A DNA stretch of 64,000 nt from positions 48,503,501 to 48,567,500 of the forward strand of contig NC_065539.1 of assembly GCF_932294415.1 (NCBI RefSeq), written 5' to 3'. A program made the translations under genes and the position numbers. Source of the stretch: Quercus robur. Lineage: Eukaryota > Streptophyta > Magnoliopsida > Fagales > Fagaceae. Positions 23,401-34,920 of this stretch are shown in pieces (the first letter of the stretch is position 1; every line of letters begins with the position of its first letter). The notes under the pieces were generated by a model. That model searched no databases. It saw only the letters and a list, made by a program, of their open reading frames with translations, and had not been told where the DNA came from.

Positions 23401-24413
23401 AATCATTGGTACACAAGCTTGTGCGAGCGGGGTACTATTGGCCCATCATGCAGAAGGACGCCAAAGCCTATGTCAGGGCCTGTGACAAATGCCAAAGGTT
23501 CAGCAATATTATTAGACAACCAACCAAAGAGCTGACCCCAATGACGGCCTCATGGCCGTTCGCACAATGGGGGTTAGACATTATAGGACCATTCCCTACA
23601 ACAGTACGACAACTGAAGTTCCTGGTGGTAGGCATTGACAATTTCACAAAATGGGTGGAAGCTGAAGCTTTGGCCACAATTACAGAAAAGAACGTGCGAA
23701 GCTTTGTCTGGAGATGCATCATATGCAGGTTTGGCATTCCTAGAGTCTTTGTCTCGGACAACGGGAGGCAATTTGACAACGACCCCTTTCGGAATTTTTG
23801 CTCACAGTTAGGAATAAAGAACCACTACTCCTCCCTCGCCCACCCTCAAGCTAATGGCCAGGTCGAAGTCACGAACCGATCCTTGCTCAAGATTATCAAG
23901 ACTCGGATCGAGGGGGCAAAGAGTATATGGCCCGAAGAATTGCCAAGCATATTATGGGCATACAGGACGACGGCAAGGACACCCACAGGAGAGACACCGT
24001 TCCGACTGACATACGGAGGCGAAGCGGTCATCCCGGCCGAAGTTGGGCTCACAAGCTACAGGGTGCAAAACCATGATGAGAACAAAAACGACAAGGCTAT
24101 GCAACTACAGCTCGACCTAGTGGACGAGATCAGAGTAGCAGCAGAACAAAGACTCGCTAGGTACCAGGACCGCATGGCCAAACACTACAACTCTCGGGTC
24201 CGACACAGAGACTTCCAAGTTGGAGACCATGTTCTTAGAAAGGTCGTGGGTGCCGCTAGGGACCCTACCCAAGGGAAACTCGGCCCCAATTGGGAAGGAC
24301 CTTACCGAGTTACGTCGTGGCAGAGGAAAGGCATTTACCAACTGGAGACGTTGGAAGGACAAAAACTGCCACACCCATGGAACACCGAGCACCTACGAAA
24401 GTATTACCAGTAG
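20450..24413 (+). pseudogene. Tat1 pol: protease, reverse transcriptase, two RNase H domains, integrase
   Basis: Domains in order: protease (about 20780-21060; the usual D-N-G-S-S active site reads DNCSL); reverse transcriptase (about 21400-22250; catalytic YVDDM at 21881); RNase H (about 22290-22620); a second, archaeal-like RNase H (about 22700-22990; IYTDGSS, NNESEYEAL, IYCDSQ); integrase (about 23330-24413; zinc-binding H-H-C-C, catalytic Asp in GLDIIGPFP and VSDNGRQF, Glu in GQVEVTN). Breaks: a two-base loss near 20893 and stop codons at 21381, 21876, 23025, 23058 and 23256. At several stops the aligned family residue (Gln or Arg) needs only a C-to-T change, as in methylated, silenced elements. 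Confidence 0.9.
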
Positions 24414-24712
24414 GAGCGGCAGCATGAAGACCAACCCTTTTTATTTACATTCCAGCAAATTTTAGTCTTACTTCTCAGATTTATCATTTACTTTAGTTTT
24501 TTGCAACAATACCTCTTTTTTGTTTTAAGCCCAAAAGGCAGGATTCGGTTTTAGAATTACTTTTATTTACAAATGCACGGCAATAAGAGGAGTTTATTCA
24601 AAATTGCTGAAGTATCTATTTTAGAAATCTACGGTTTAAAGTCCACAGAAGTGGGCAACTAAGTTCACAAAAGTGAACAACCAAAACGACTAAGTCCATA
24701 ACACACGGACTA

Positions 24713-25103
24713 AAAAGCTGATGGTCCCATAGATGAAGCTATCATCATGTGGACGAGGTCCTAAAACCAACGGACTTACAAAAATGGCAAGGTCATCAAG
24801 CCTAAGGCTTAAAAGCTGACGATCCCATAGATGAAGCTATCATCATGTCGACGAGGTCCTAAAACCAACGGACCTACAAAGATGACAAGGTCATCAAGGC
24901 TAAGGCTAAAAAGTTGACGGTCCCATAGATAAAGCTATCATCATATGGACAAGGTCCTAAAACCAACGGACCTACAAAGATCACAAAGTCATCAAGGCCA
25001 AAGCTAAAAAGCTAACGGTCCTAAGGGGTGAGGCTATCACCATACAGACAAGGTTCAAAAACCCACGGGCCTACAAAGGTGAAAAATTCATCAAGCCCAT
25101 AAC
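24713..25103 (+). repeat. Four 98-bp tandem repeats in Tat1 3' region
   Basis: Units begin at about 24713, 24811, 24908 and 25006, each starting aaaagctgacggtccc or a close variant and containing gaggtcctaaaaccaacgg. The fourth copy is the most diverged. Tandem repeats between pol and the 3' LTR are known from Tat-lineage elements such as Retand and Ogre and can seed satellite DNA. Confidence 0.85.
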
Positions 25104-25644
25104 AAACTAAAACCAAAAAAAACGGACGGCCTCACCAAACAGATTGGGCCAGTATAGAGCCAACGGACTTACACTAAGCCTGTAAGATGGCTAAAAATTA
25201 GGAAATTGACGATCATAAAAAACAGTGCAACTAACGAGCGAAGCTGTAAACCAACGGGCTCCAGCAGACGGAACCAATACTTGGACGATGCCACTAAGCT
25301 GACGGACCTTGAAAAATAATGAACAAGGCCGAAAATCCAATAGAAAACCCATAAAACCGATGAGGTAAGAAGAATATACACGTTAGTCATACCGACGGAG
25401 TCTTCCAACAGTTCAAAAACTGACGGGTTCCCAAACGAACGGGAAAGATTACCAAGACTTTGTATGGTGCAATCAATGATTAAGAGATATGAAAGTGACG
25501 GAAATAAACATAAACATAGCTGTATATAAATAAAAGCCAAGAAAACCAAACGGGCACTTAAACAATTGTTTGCCAAATAATTAAAATACAACGAGTGTTT
25601 GCAAAATAATTGAAATACAAGGTTGAAATACAAATAAAAGAAAA
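25104..25644. other. Tat1 untranslated region downstream of the tandem repeats
   Basis: No conserved reading frame; contains several gacgg motifs shared with the rest of the 3' region. Minus-strand frames here look like chance ORFs. Confidence 0.5.
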
Positions 25645-27911
25645 CTAAGGAGCAAGAGCGTCAGCAGGGTTCCCTTCAGCTTGCTGATCTTCAACGTTTA
25701 CAATCGCAGCTGGAGTATTGGAAGCAGGAGGAGAAGGGTTTGCAGCAGGTTGGGCCAGAACAACAACACCGTCGGACTCCAGAGTAGGAGTAGGCTGAGA
25801 GGAGCCGTCATCTCTATCATCCATCATAATTCCGGATAGGTCCAACTCTAGAAATGCTGACGCGACCTGCTTAAGACAATCGTCAAAACCAGTGCCGTAA
25901 TACTCGGCACAGGAGTCAATAAACGATTGCGTCACTTTAAAGTCTCGAACCGCGTTAGCCCCAGCCATCTGTAGCCTTTGGCCTAGATCCGTCACCTCCT
26001 CTTTGAGCTTGTCATTCTAACGGTCAGCCTCCACCAGCTTCTCCCTGACTTCCTTCAGCTCTTGGTTCAGCGTACGGACAGCATCCTTGTACTGGGCTTG
26101 TTCATTCATCAGATTTGTATTGTGCTTCCAGACCCAAGTGACGACTCCCTCCTTTGCAACACAACGGTCTTGAAAGGCCGTAACACACACCAAGGCCTAA
26201 GGAAAGAATACAACCGTCAGTCAAAGATCAAAGCAAAATAAAATCAAATTTTACCAAGAGGTAGCAAGCATACCCTGGTGAGATAAAAAAGGGCTGACGC
26301 CCCTAAATCTTCCGTCTCCAATAGGTCACAAGGCTCTATGTCTGTCGGCTTTATGAAGGACTTAACCTCCCCGACGGCATAGTCCTTATGGGTCAGGAGA
26401 CGGCAAGGCCCTCGCTGATGGGACCCAATGAGGTCATTGCCCCTTTACCCGCACCATGGCTCAACTTAGGGGGTGGTTTCTCCTTTGCAGCACTGTCCCC
26501 AGGAGTGACGGCGGCCTTCTTGGACGGACGGCCATCACTCCCGTCAGGCTTCCTCTTTGCTGGCTTACTGACGACCTTGGGGGTTGACGAGGTCTCACCC
26601 CCCGCCTCCGTTGCCCTTTTCTCCTCTTTCTGACGGGCCGCGGCAGCCCTTATCCTCTGTTTGGCAGATTCCATCTCTACAATACAAAGAAGTCGTCAGA
26701 ATAAGAGACGGAGGAATAAACTGACGAAACCAATAAGAAGTCTACTCACGTCGACGAGAAAATTCCTCCAACCTTCGAGCTTCAGCTATCGGCTCTGGAC
26801 CCCCACAATATAAATGAATTGTGTCAAGGGTGATCAAATGCCTACACTTACGCTCGTCCAAAGGGATTTCCAAAACCCGACGGATGAACTCCTCCTGTTT
26901 GTCAGTTTTATGGGGACGGGTATAAGCTAAAAAGGAAAAAGAGAAGGAATGTTAGTAGCGCCACTTCAAAAACAAAAGGAACATAGTTGACGGGATTAAC
27001 CTGAATCTCGGACAAAAGCCCAAGTATTGTCAAAATAACCGTGGGGCATCGTCACCCATTCCTTCTGACGGCAAACCCAATCTGTCCCTTCAACAAAGAA
27101 ATACCTACTTTTCCAGTTCCTATTGGAATCTAGCATATCTGATACCAGCCTCAAATTTTTCTCCCGGGCATTAAAATGGTATGTCCCCTTAGACGAGGCG
27201 ATATGATGGGGCCTGTAGCAGTAAAAGAATTCGTTTAAGATAAGCTGACGATTTCCTCCACTTAGACGGCCCCACAAGACCTCAGCTCCTATGAAAGTCC
27301 TCCAAGCATTTGGGGCAACTTGAGTGACGGACAGGCCTAGGAAGTCAGCTAGTTGACGGCGTAGGGCCATCAACGGTAATCTTAGACCTGCAGCAAACAT
27401 GGCATCATACATGCCCATGTCAACGGTTCTCCCTGAATAACAACTCTCATTCTCCTCAGGGAGACGGATCGGGATATGGTCCGGGATTTGATAACAGGTG
27501 CGCAACTCCCTAAAAACCTTATCACTCATCCTAGGTAAAAATTTGTTGACAGCCCAATCCTCAGGGAGAATGAAAGGACGGTTATCTCCAGGACCCTCTG
27601 AAGTTCCTTCACTTGGTCCCTCTTCCTCGTCACTATCACCTCCATCGCTATCATCGTCGTCAACATTTATATCACCCCCCCTCACCTCCATCCTCTCCTC
27701 TTCCCTCTTCTACTTCATCCTTATCTCCCTCAGTGTAACTCTCATCACCGTCAAGAGATCGGGCTGACTTCTCTCTCTCTAACGAAGGGGAAAAGTCCTC
27801 TGACTCATTACCAGAACCAAAGGCCTCGTCGTAGCCTACTCCTTCACGGACTGACGACTCCTCACACGACGCATCACTTGACATCTGACTACCTACAAGT
27901 GACGGATCCAA
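25645..27911 (-). pseudogene. Tat1 antisense gene: 'putative gypsy type transposon' family protein, four exons
   Basis: Read on the minus strand, four exons are supported by conserved protein and splice signals: 27001-27911, 26750-26926, 26274-26676 and 25645-26196. Exon 1 encodes an acidic Ser/Glu/Asp-rich start (from 27911 or the internal MSSDAS) and the conserved core (YQIPDHIPIRLP, MYDAMFAAGLRLPL, QVAPNAWRTFIGAE, MPHGYFDNTW). Exon 2 continues with TRPHKTDKQEEFIRRVLEIP. Exon 3 is basic (KPAKRKPDGSDGRPSKKAA). Exon 4 is a coiled coil (ALVCVTAFQDRCVAKEG, then NQELKEVREKLVEAD). Faults: an extra G in a seven-G run (about 27675-27681) shifts frame, a break lies in exon 3 near 26393, and a stop follows LVEADR. 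The core fits plant family PF04195 (Transposase_28). Function unknown. The same gene is in Tat2 and Tat3. Confidence 0.8.
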
Positions 27912-28349
27912 TCTAAGTACCTAGGCTGACGTCCTCGCTAATGAAATAGGCAAAAATAAAAAAGAAGAGGAGATGAAACTTACTGGTAAGATGGCCTTCC
28001 GGACGGCTTCAAAGACAGCGACGGATAAGCTGACAGAAGTAAAGATTGAGCTGACGAAAAAGGGCGACGGTCTCTCTCTCAAAGATTCGCAGGAATGAAA
28101 TAGAGGAAAATGAGGAGGAGGTGCTGTTTATATATGGGATAAAAGGGCGCAAAAGACGAAGCGACGCCCTCGTCAAAAGCAAAGCCAATAAAAACAAGCC
28201 ACCTGTCCAAAGCATTAAGTGCACGGCGACTCGAGGAGACCCATGTGAACAATATTCCCGACTCTTTAGAAAATAACACAATCAACTGAAACATTAACTC
28301 CATAACCCGTCAGTATAAAAAGTGACAGAGGTATGGAGTAGGGGGCAAC
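27912..28349. other. Tat1 sequence between antisense gene and 3' LTR, with polypurine tract
   Basis: This should contain the promoter and leader of the antisense gene (a TATA-like tttatatatggg on the plus strand at about 28127, inverse tatataaa). It ends in the polypurine tract ggagtagggggcaac at 28335-28349, directly before the 3' LTR. Confidence 0.6.
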
Positions 28350-28917
28350 TGATAAGGATAAAAGAAGTGGTCAAATGAAAGATAAGGGTGACAGTACCTA
28401 TTGGGCCGTCAGCCTTTGTTTAACAAACTGACGGCACTATGAAGTGAAGAATTCCACAGGCAGACGGGATAATAAAGCTGAAGGTCATCTTGAAGCTGAC
28501 GGTATGTAGACCGAAGGCACAACATAGACTGACGGCACTAGTCAAAGAACGCTTGCTAACCACGTTTGCGTGTATAAGTAAATGACTTGTTCTCCACACC
28601 TAAGAGGGATTCCTATATGGAAAGGTTCCCGTGAAATACGCCCAAGGAGACTCCTATAAGGAAAAGACTTCTACTCCAAGGAAAAGGGGTCAAGCCCTAC
28701 TACAATAAAAACCAAGCATCCTCACGAACCAAGGTACGCATAATTTACCCTCTCTAGCACTCTAGAGTAGTGAGAATAGTTCTGACTTGACCTTCGGAGG
28801 GTATTTGGCCAGTACCACACCGGTACTCTCTGTTAGGTAATTTCTTTTCGCTGTGCAGGTGCTATTTGGGGCGTGCGAGGACCGTGTGGCTTACTGGTGG
28901 TATTTTCAGCATCATCA
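28350..28917 (+). repeat. 3' LTR of Tat1
   Basis: 568 bp, same length as the 5' LTR, with about 21 differences counted by eye. Confidence 0.95.
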
Positions 28918-28922
28918 ATGGC

Positions 28923-29522
28923 AAACTCATGCAACATATGAGAATATATAATTATTTTAAGATGTGATATAATATATAATTTAGTTTCTAAATTTTATTG
29001 TAGATAATTTGCTCTCCCTAAAAATTAAAAATTTTCTAAAAGTAATTTATATCTCTCTATTTTAAAAAATATATAATTTTATCATTTTTAGTGTTTTTGA
29101 TTGATGTTATTCCTTTTTTAATTGGTTTATATTCTCCAAACTATTGTTATTGTGCATTATATTTTCCTAATTTCTTTTGGTGTAGCTAAAATTTTTAAGT
29201 TTCAATTTTATCATTCAAATTTCTCATTCTCTTAAGGAAATTATCATAATAATCAAAACTTATCATATAACTACAATTGATATTACTCGTTTCTCAAAAA
29301 AAAAAAAATTTTGATATTACTCAAATAATTGATAATACTTTCAACCCAAATCTGTCTTTTCTCATTCTTAAGTACGTACACAAAAGTGGACCGAAATTGA
29401 TCAAATTGGACCGAACTAGACCGAATGCCATGAGAAAAAAGCCATATGACTGAATTTTAAGAGGGAACCTAAGAAACAGCAATACCTAAGTTTTGTCCAA
29501 TAGTAAAAGTTACTCAAAAAAT
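28923..29522. other. AT-rich spacer, nothing recognised
   Basis: Continuation of the DNA into which Tat1 inserted; no gene, repeat or element structure is seen. Confidence 0.5.
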
Positions 29523-30011
29523 TAGACATGGCAAATGGTTGGGTCGGGTCAATCGAGTTGCATGCCAAAATGGACCATATTAAATGGGCTAAAAATGGGT
29601 TGGGTCAATTGATTTACGGGTCAGGTCGGGTCAAGTTTACCCATATCTTCACTTTAAAAAAAAAAAGTTTTAAAAACAAATAAATGCCAAATTTATAGAG
29701 AGAATGTATCAAAACAATCATCGCACATAATAGTCTGATATCCTTTTTTCTTTTTCTTTTTCTTTTTTCATCAAGTGGGCACCTACTATCATTTGACTAT
29801 CTGTTCCTAACTTACTATTATACATGTGAAGGAAAAAAAAAGAAAAAAAAAAAAAAAAAAAAAAACATAACAAAAAACCATAAAGCTTTCCATATTCTTG
29901 CAATTCCGACAATTTTAAGTATAACTAAAATTCTTTATAGTCATGATAACAAAATTTTCCATGTAATGTTGTTAATAACTTATAGCTAGAATACTTATAA
30001 TTACAAATTTA

Positions 30012-30085
<74 letters not shown>

Positions 30086-30742
30086 TACAAAAAAGTATAT
30101 ATTTTAAATTTATACGCTTCAAATTTAAAGCTCACTAATGATATCATTCTCATAAAAGCCAAAAAAAAAACTAAATGCCGTGGACCATGTTAAGTTATCA
30201 GCATTTTTAAGTGCACAAATTCCTGTTGTTATTATACTTTTGTTGTGTTTTGTGCTAATTAGACACTTAGACTTTGTTGGTAATAGTTAGTTACTTAGTC
30301 TTAGATTTCTGGCTAGTTGGTACTTGGTATTTAACTTAGTTAGTGTTAGTCTATTAGATAGTTAGTACTTAGTAGTGCAGACATTATAGTAGATGTGTAG
30401 AAGTTGTAGTCTTGTAGATGTTTTAGTTTTGCCTTTTGCATTTTTTTTCTTTTCATTTAACTCTTTTTTATTTTTTAATAAATGGGGCACACAACATTGC
30501 ATTATGCCTTTATGTCAATGTTATGCACCTAGCACCTTGCCATGTAGTTTAAATATTTTTTAGGGAAAAAAGTTTTAAAAAACAAGTTGGGTTACTAGTT
30601 AGTTGGGTTGGGTCGACCCAAAAAACAGGTGGGCCTCAGGTTGGCCTGTTTTTTATTCAGGCCAAAAAATTTGGGTTCGAACTAGGTAAAAACGGACAGT
30701 TCAAATCTAGTCAGCAAATTTCGACCCATTTTGCCCTATCTA
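29523..30742. mobile_element. Non-autonomous hAT-like element (probable)
   Basis: Left end tagacatggcaaatggttggg and right end cccattttgccctatcta are imperfect inverses. The flanks caaaaaat and caaaataa look like a worn 8-bp target duplication, the hAT size. gggtcggg-rich sub-terminal sequence is typical of a common plant hAT MITE group. No coding capacity; it contains the GA microsatellite at 30018-30083. Confidence 0.5.
30018..30083. repeat. GA microsatellite, about 33 units
   Basis: Uninterrupted (GA)n followed by one extra G. Confidence 0.95.
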
Positions 30743-30934
30743 CAAAATAATCAATAATAACCCTAAGGAGCCCAAATTGTGAAGGGCTCCCAAATTTTAT
30801 CTAATCAGATTAGTTCTTTGATTCCCTAAAAAAATGTGTTAATTAAATGAATAAATTAAAGCCCAAATTATAGCCAAAAAATAAGGAAAAAAAACGTAGA
30901 GAAAAAATTTGGGGAAAGGAAGCTAATGAATTAT

Positions 30935-31984
30935 GAGAAAAACATACAGTCAGGAGGTGGCGTAAAAGTGTTGATTTACGCCACCAATCAATGTTTGCCA
31001 TGTCACACATTTAAAGAAAAACCAATACACTCTATCACACACAATTTTAACTTACTCCACACACGTATTAGAGAGCAAAGCTGGAGAAACAGCACCAACA
31101 CCTAACCCATTCCACCTCCTGCTCTCATCTGACCACTAGAGCTCCACCCCGCCGCGGCGTCGTTCTGGAGCTAGCGCCACCGCACCGAAGTTCAAGGTTT
31201 GTTCTGCTCCTTTTTTATTCAATCAAATATTCATTCTTTAACACTATCATCTCTCCCTCACAAACCCAACACAACCAACCCAGCCACAAAACAACCCAGC
31301 CACCATCAATGAAGCCTACTGATCAAAACCACAGAAGATCAACACCACTGATCAAACAATCCCAAAACCCAAACAAGCCACACAAAATTCCCAAAACCCA
31401 CTGATCAAACAAAGAATAAAAAAGGATCAAAGAGCAATTCGAATTCAGATCCGAAGCTCAAGAAATGTCGTGTAAGCATATATACCACTCTGATTGTATA
31501 CTCCCTTGGCTTTTGATTTGGAATTCTTGCCCAATTTGTCGCCACGAGCTTCCCACTGATACCGAAACCATAGCGGTTGCACTGGTGGAGTCTACGACTG
31601 CGGCGGCGGTGGTTCAGAATGGGTCTGAGAACATTGGGTTGACGATTTGGAGGCTTTCCGGAAGTGGGTTTGCGGTGGGGAGTTTTCTGGGCCGAGAGGG
31701 AGAATTGGGGAGTGAGAACTTCCGATGGTGTATACAAAAATGGATGGTGGGTTTAACAATGGCGCTGCGGTGAGGCGAGTTGCGTGGTCGATGAGAGCAG
31801 GAGGTGGAATGGGTTAGGCGTTGGTGGTGTTTCTTCAGCTTTGCTCTCTAATACGTATGTGCGGAGTAACTTAAATTATGTGTGTTAGAGTGTATTGGTT
31901 TTTCTTTAAATGTGTAATGTGGCAAATATTGATTGGTGGCATAAATCAACACTTTTACGCCACCTCCTAACCGTATGTTTTCTC
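30935..31984. mobile_element. Pack-MULE, 1.05 kb, carrying a RING/DUF1117 gene fragment
   Basis: Terminal inverted repeats of roughly 200 bp (30935 to about 31135, and about 31785-31984; tips gagaaaaacatac and gtatgttttctc) and a perfect 9-bp target duplication, atgaattat (30926-30934 and 31985-31993), define a Mutator-like element unrelated in end sequence to the MULE at 4150. No transposase is present. The interior holds a piece of a host E3 ligase gene (31423-31773), so this is a Pack-MULE that needs a transposase from elsewhere. Confidence 0.9.
31423..31773 (+). pseudogene. Captured fragment of a RING-H2 E3 ubiquitin ligase (RDUF-like)
   Basis: From about 31423 the frame reads [13 protein letters not shown], then the second half of a RING-H2 finger (CKHIYHSDC ... 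CPIC), then HELPTD. Next comes a DUF1117-like stretch ([18 protein letters not shown]) as in plant RDUF1/RDUF2 ligases. The first RING cysteines and the N-terminal zinc-ribbon part are missing. Near 31690 the frame leaves the family sequence and reaches a stop at 31773. The only ATG near the start (31465, MSCKHIY) gives 102 aa. The fragment cannot form a full RING, so ligase activity is unlikely, although a transcript could regulate the parent gene by small RNA. Confidence 0.8.
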
Positions 31985-32400
31985 ATGAATTATACCCAAA
32001 ATATAAAAAACAGAAAAGATAAATTCTTTTTGACCTAGAAGCTGAAATCTCTCTCCCTCTCTCTTTCTCTTACAACAAAACATTAAAAAAAAACCGTCAA
32101 AAATATGTTAATCTCGCTTGATTTTTTTTTTTTTTTCTTTAATCTCCGCCTTAGCCCCAAATACATAGAGCTGCCCTGTCATTTGGGTTTCCTTTATTTT
32201 ATTTTGATTTTTTTTTTTTTTTTTTAATGGCGAGATGTAAAAACATTGGTAGATTGGAATTATTAGTTCAAACACTCTACGGAAACAATAGAATAGATTC
32301 CCTTGGTTTTTGTATAATAAAAGAGAATTAAAGTTGTGACCAAAATCTTCCCAAGAAAGCATCTTCAAATTTTGTACTTTTGTTTCATGTCGCTGTTGGT

Positions 32401-32575
32401 ATGTTACATATTAGAAGTATGTTTGAATACCGCTTATTTTGTTAAAAATTGAAAATTTATTGCTGAAAACACTATAGCAAAATAATTTTTAAAATACAAA
32501 ACATTGTAGCAAACTTATTGCTGTGTATTTCAAAAGTTTGCTAGTCCGTGAACAATGCCATAAGACCCAGGATTT
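32401..32575. mobile_element. MITE-like fragment related to 3139-3354
   Basis: Contains ttgctgaaaacactatagca and the gtgaacaatgcc motif in the same order as the inverse of 3139-3354. The ends are not resolved. Confidence 0.4.
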
Positions 32576-32691
32576 AAAAGGCAAAATGCAAAAACGCGTT
32601 AGGCAAACGCACGCTAGGTGTTGAACTAGATGAAACGAGGATAGAAAACACTATCACTAGATGTTCCAAAATCTTTTCAATTAGTTTGAAC

Positions 32692-32727
<36 letters not shown>

Positions 32728-32901
32728 TCAAACTAATTGAAAGTAACCAAAGAGTCTAGAAAGTAATCAAGTTGCAAGACTAGTCAACCTGAAACTCTCT
32801 CTTGTGGTGTTAATTAAAGTTTTTACTGTTGCAGGCTTAGCTATTTTCTATCATTGATTAAACATTTAATTGTTTGCCAAAGAAGATGGCCGCTAGCTCT
32901 C

Positions 32902-32908
32902 TATATAA
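32902..32908 (+). promoter_or_regulatory. TATA box of the peroxidase pseudogene
   Basis: tatataa at 32902-32908, about 85 bases before the remnant of the signal-peptide coding sequence at about 32988; normal spacing for a plant core promoter. Confidence 0.55.
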
Positions 32909-33228
32909 GGATGCAAAGAGTGATAGCATTGCAGTGCAGTATAAACAAAGCACAAAGAAATTCACCCAGAGAGAGAAAGAGATTAATATTAGCTTGAGTT
33001 CCTTCTTAATTCATATGATAACAGTGTTTGCAATTCAATAAGCTTGCCATGGAGAACCATTGAGGCAAGATTATTACAGGGAGTGTTGTCCTTATGACAA
33101 GGACATTGTCAAGGAGGTCACTTGGAAATATGTCGCACAGGATTTGACTTTGGCGGCCACATTACTGAGGCTACATTTTCATGATTGATTTTTTTAGGGT
33201 AATTCATGCATATCTTTCTATATATCTA

Positions 33229-34185
33229 TAGAGATGGGTTCAAGTTACACCTGGTGTAACTCTTTAGAGTTACATCTTTTTTAAACCATTAGATTTTAGT
33301 AGATCCAACGGTTAAAAAAAGACCCTCATTAATGCTTATATTCTAATTGATCTCATTTATTATCCCTTATTAAATACATTTCATACCTATCTCTAAACCA
33401 AAAAAAAAAAAAAAAAGTCTACGTCTCTCTCTCCTCCATAATCACGTTTTTCTCTACCCTCTCTTTCTCCTCCATTGCTTTTCTCCAACTCAATTCCATT
33501 GTCTTTCTCTTGATTCCAACCTGACCACCATACTCCTTGCCTCATTAACATGAACACTCCAGAAATAAAATTTTTCTTTATGTTCAGATGCATCTTTTTC
33601 CAAAAGATATTTTCATTAACTACTTCAAAAAATTATGACTACGCCCTTCAATGAGTCATTATTTCTTGATGGTGCATCTAGAAACACCCTTACACAATCA
33701 CTTGCTTTTAATTTCCAGGCAATAATGATTCTGTGTTTTCTTCTCGTCAGCTTGACAATTTTATGCATTATGTTAAATATTTTTTTTTAGCAACTTTCAT
33801 CAATCAGAAGAAAAGAGTTAACATATACGTATGTATGACAGTGAGGTTTAATAATTAGATTATATATGATCACTAAATCAGGTTAACAAAATTCTACTTA
33901 GTTTTTTCTTGGATTAACATATATATTTATGTTTGGAAAAAGATGAATCTGAACATGAAGAAATTAGAAAGAGAGAGCAGATTATGGAGGAGAGAGACGT
34001 AGACTTTTTTTTTGAGTTTAGAGATAGGTATTGAATGCATTAAATAAGAGATAATAAATGAAATCAATTAGAATATTATTATTAATGAGGGTCTTTTTTT
34101 GACCGTTGGATCTATTTAAATCCAATGGTTTAAAAAAGATATAACTCTTTAGAGTTACACCAGGTGTAACTTGAACCCATCTCTA
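33229..34185. mobile_element. Inverted-repeat transposon in peroxidase intron 1
   Basis: Ends gagatgggttcaagttacacc and its inverse are parts of roughly 190-bp imperfect terminal inverted repeats that include ctctttagagttaca and gtctacgtctctctc. The flanks are TA-rich and the target duplication cannot be read with certainty. No convincing coding sequence; a minus-strand frame inside is chance. Probably a non-autonomous DNA transposon. Confidence 0.7.
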
Positions 34186-34920
34186 TTAATATATATATAT
34201 ATATATATATATCATACTCTACTATTAACTCATGATAACATTACACATGCATCTCTTCAATATTTTCCTCCAATTATCACTATTCAATCCACTTAACGTT
34301 AACAAAAATGGAATATAATGTTTTGGATATATACAATATCATACTCACAACATATGACTCCAATCCGCCTACGCTACTTGAATTTGTAACATTAGATATT
34401 GCCTCCCTTTAAACCATCAGCATTTCATTTACTTTCAACTTTTTAATGTTTTGTTATTTCTGCAATGTTAGGAATACAACTTTTTTAACAGTCTATTTCA
34501 TAATTTATTAAAGTGATAAGCTATTATTGTTATAATATCACTTTTATATAGACTTATCACTAATATCATTTTTACTACGTACTAATTGTAACATACCATC
34601 TCAAATTCTCAATTATTACTATGAAAAAGGTTGTTAAAATTTTATGCCAATATCTGCTCTTTTATTACTTAATCCTCTTTTCCTATCAAGAAATCATCAC
34701 ATGTGATGGACATGCGAACAATAATTTGTAAAAAAAAAAATTAGAAAGTGATCTTGCAAATTTTCTTAATTAATTTTACAAAAGCCTATCGAATGTATAT
34801 ATATTTGACCTTGAAAGTCAAAATGTGTAGAATCCTTCCTATATATCACATTTATTTAAACCATGATACTTAATTTGATAGTATTTCTAAGCATATATGT
34901 CTTTTGAATTATATGTTAGG

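Larger units (their letters stand above)
18609..28917 (+). mobile_element. Tat1: full-length Ty3/gypsy retrotransposon of the Tat lineage, 10.3 kb
   Basis: Two 568-bp LTRs (18609-19176 and 28350-28917) and a perfect 5-bp target duplication, atggc (18604-18608 and 28918-28922), define the element. Order: LTR, primer binding site, gag, protease, reverse transcriptase, RNase H, second RNase H, integrase, 98-bp tandem repeats, antisense gene, polypurine tract, LTR. Two RNase H domains and 3' tandem repeats are marks of the Tat lineage (Retand/Ogre group). By eye the LTRs differ at about 21 positions (about 96% identity), mostly transitions. gag-pol has frameshifts and stop codons, so the copy cannot act alone. 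It lies just downstream of the dioxygenase pseudogene. Confidence 0.95.

Noticed and set aside
29718-29912. Phe-rich minus-strand frame
   Set aside because: Translation of an A/T homopolymer region; no family resemblance.
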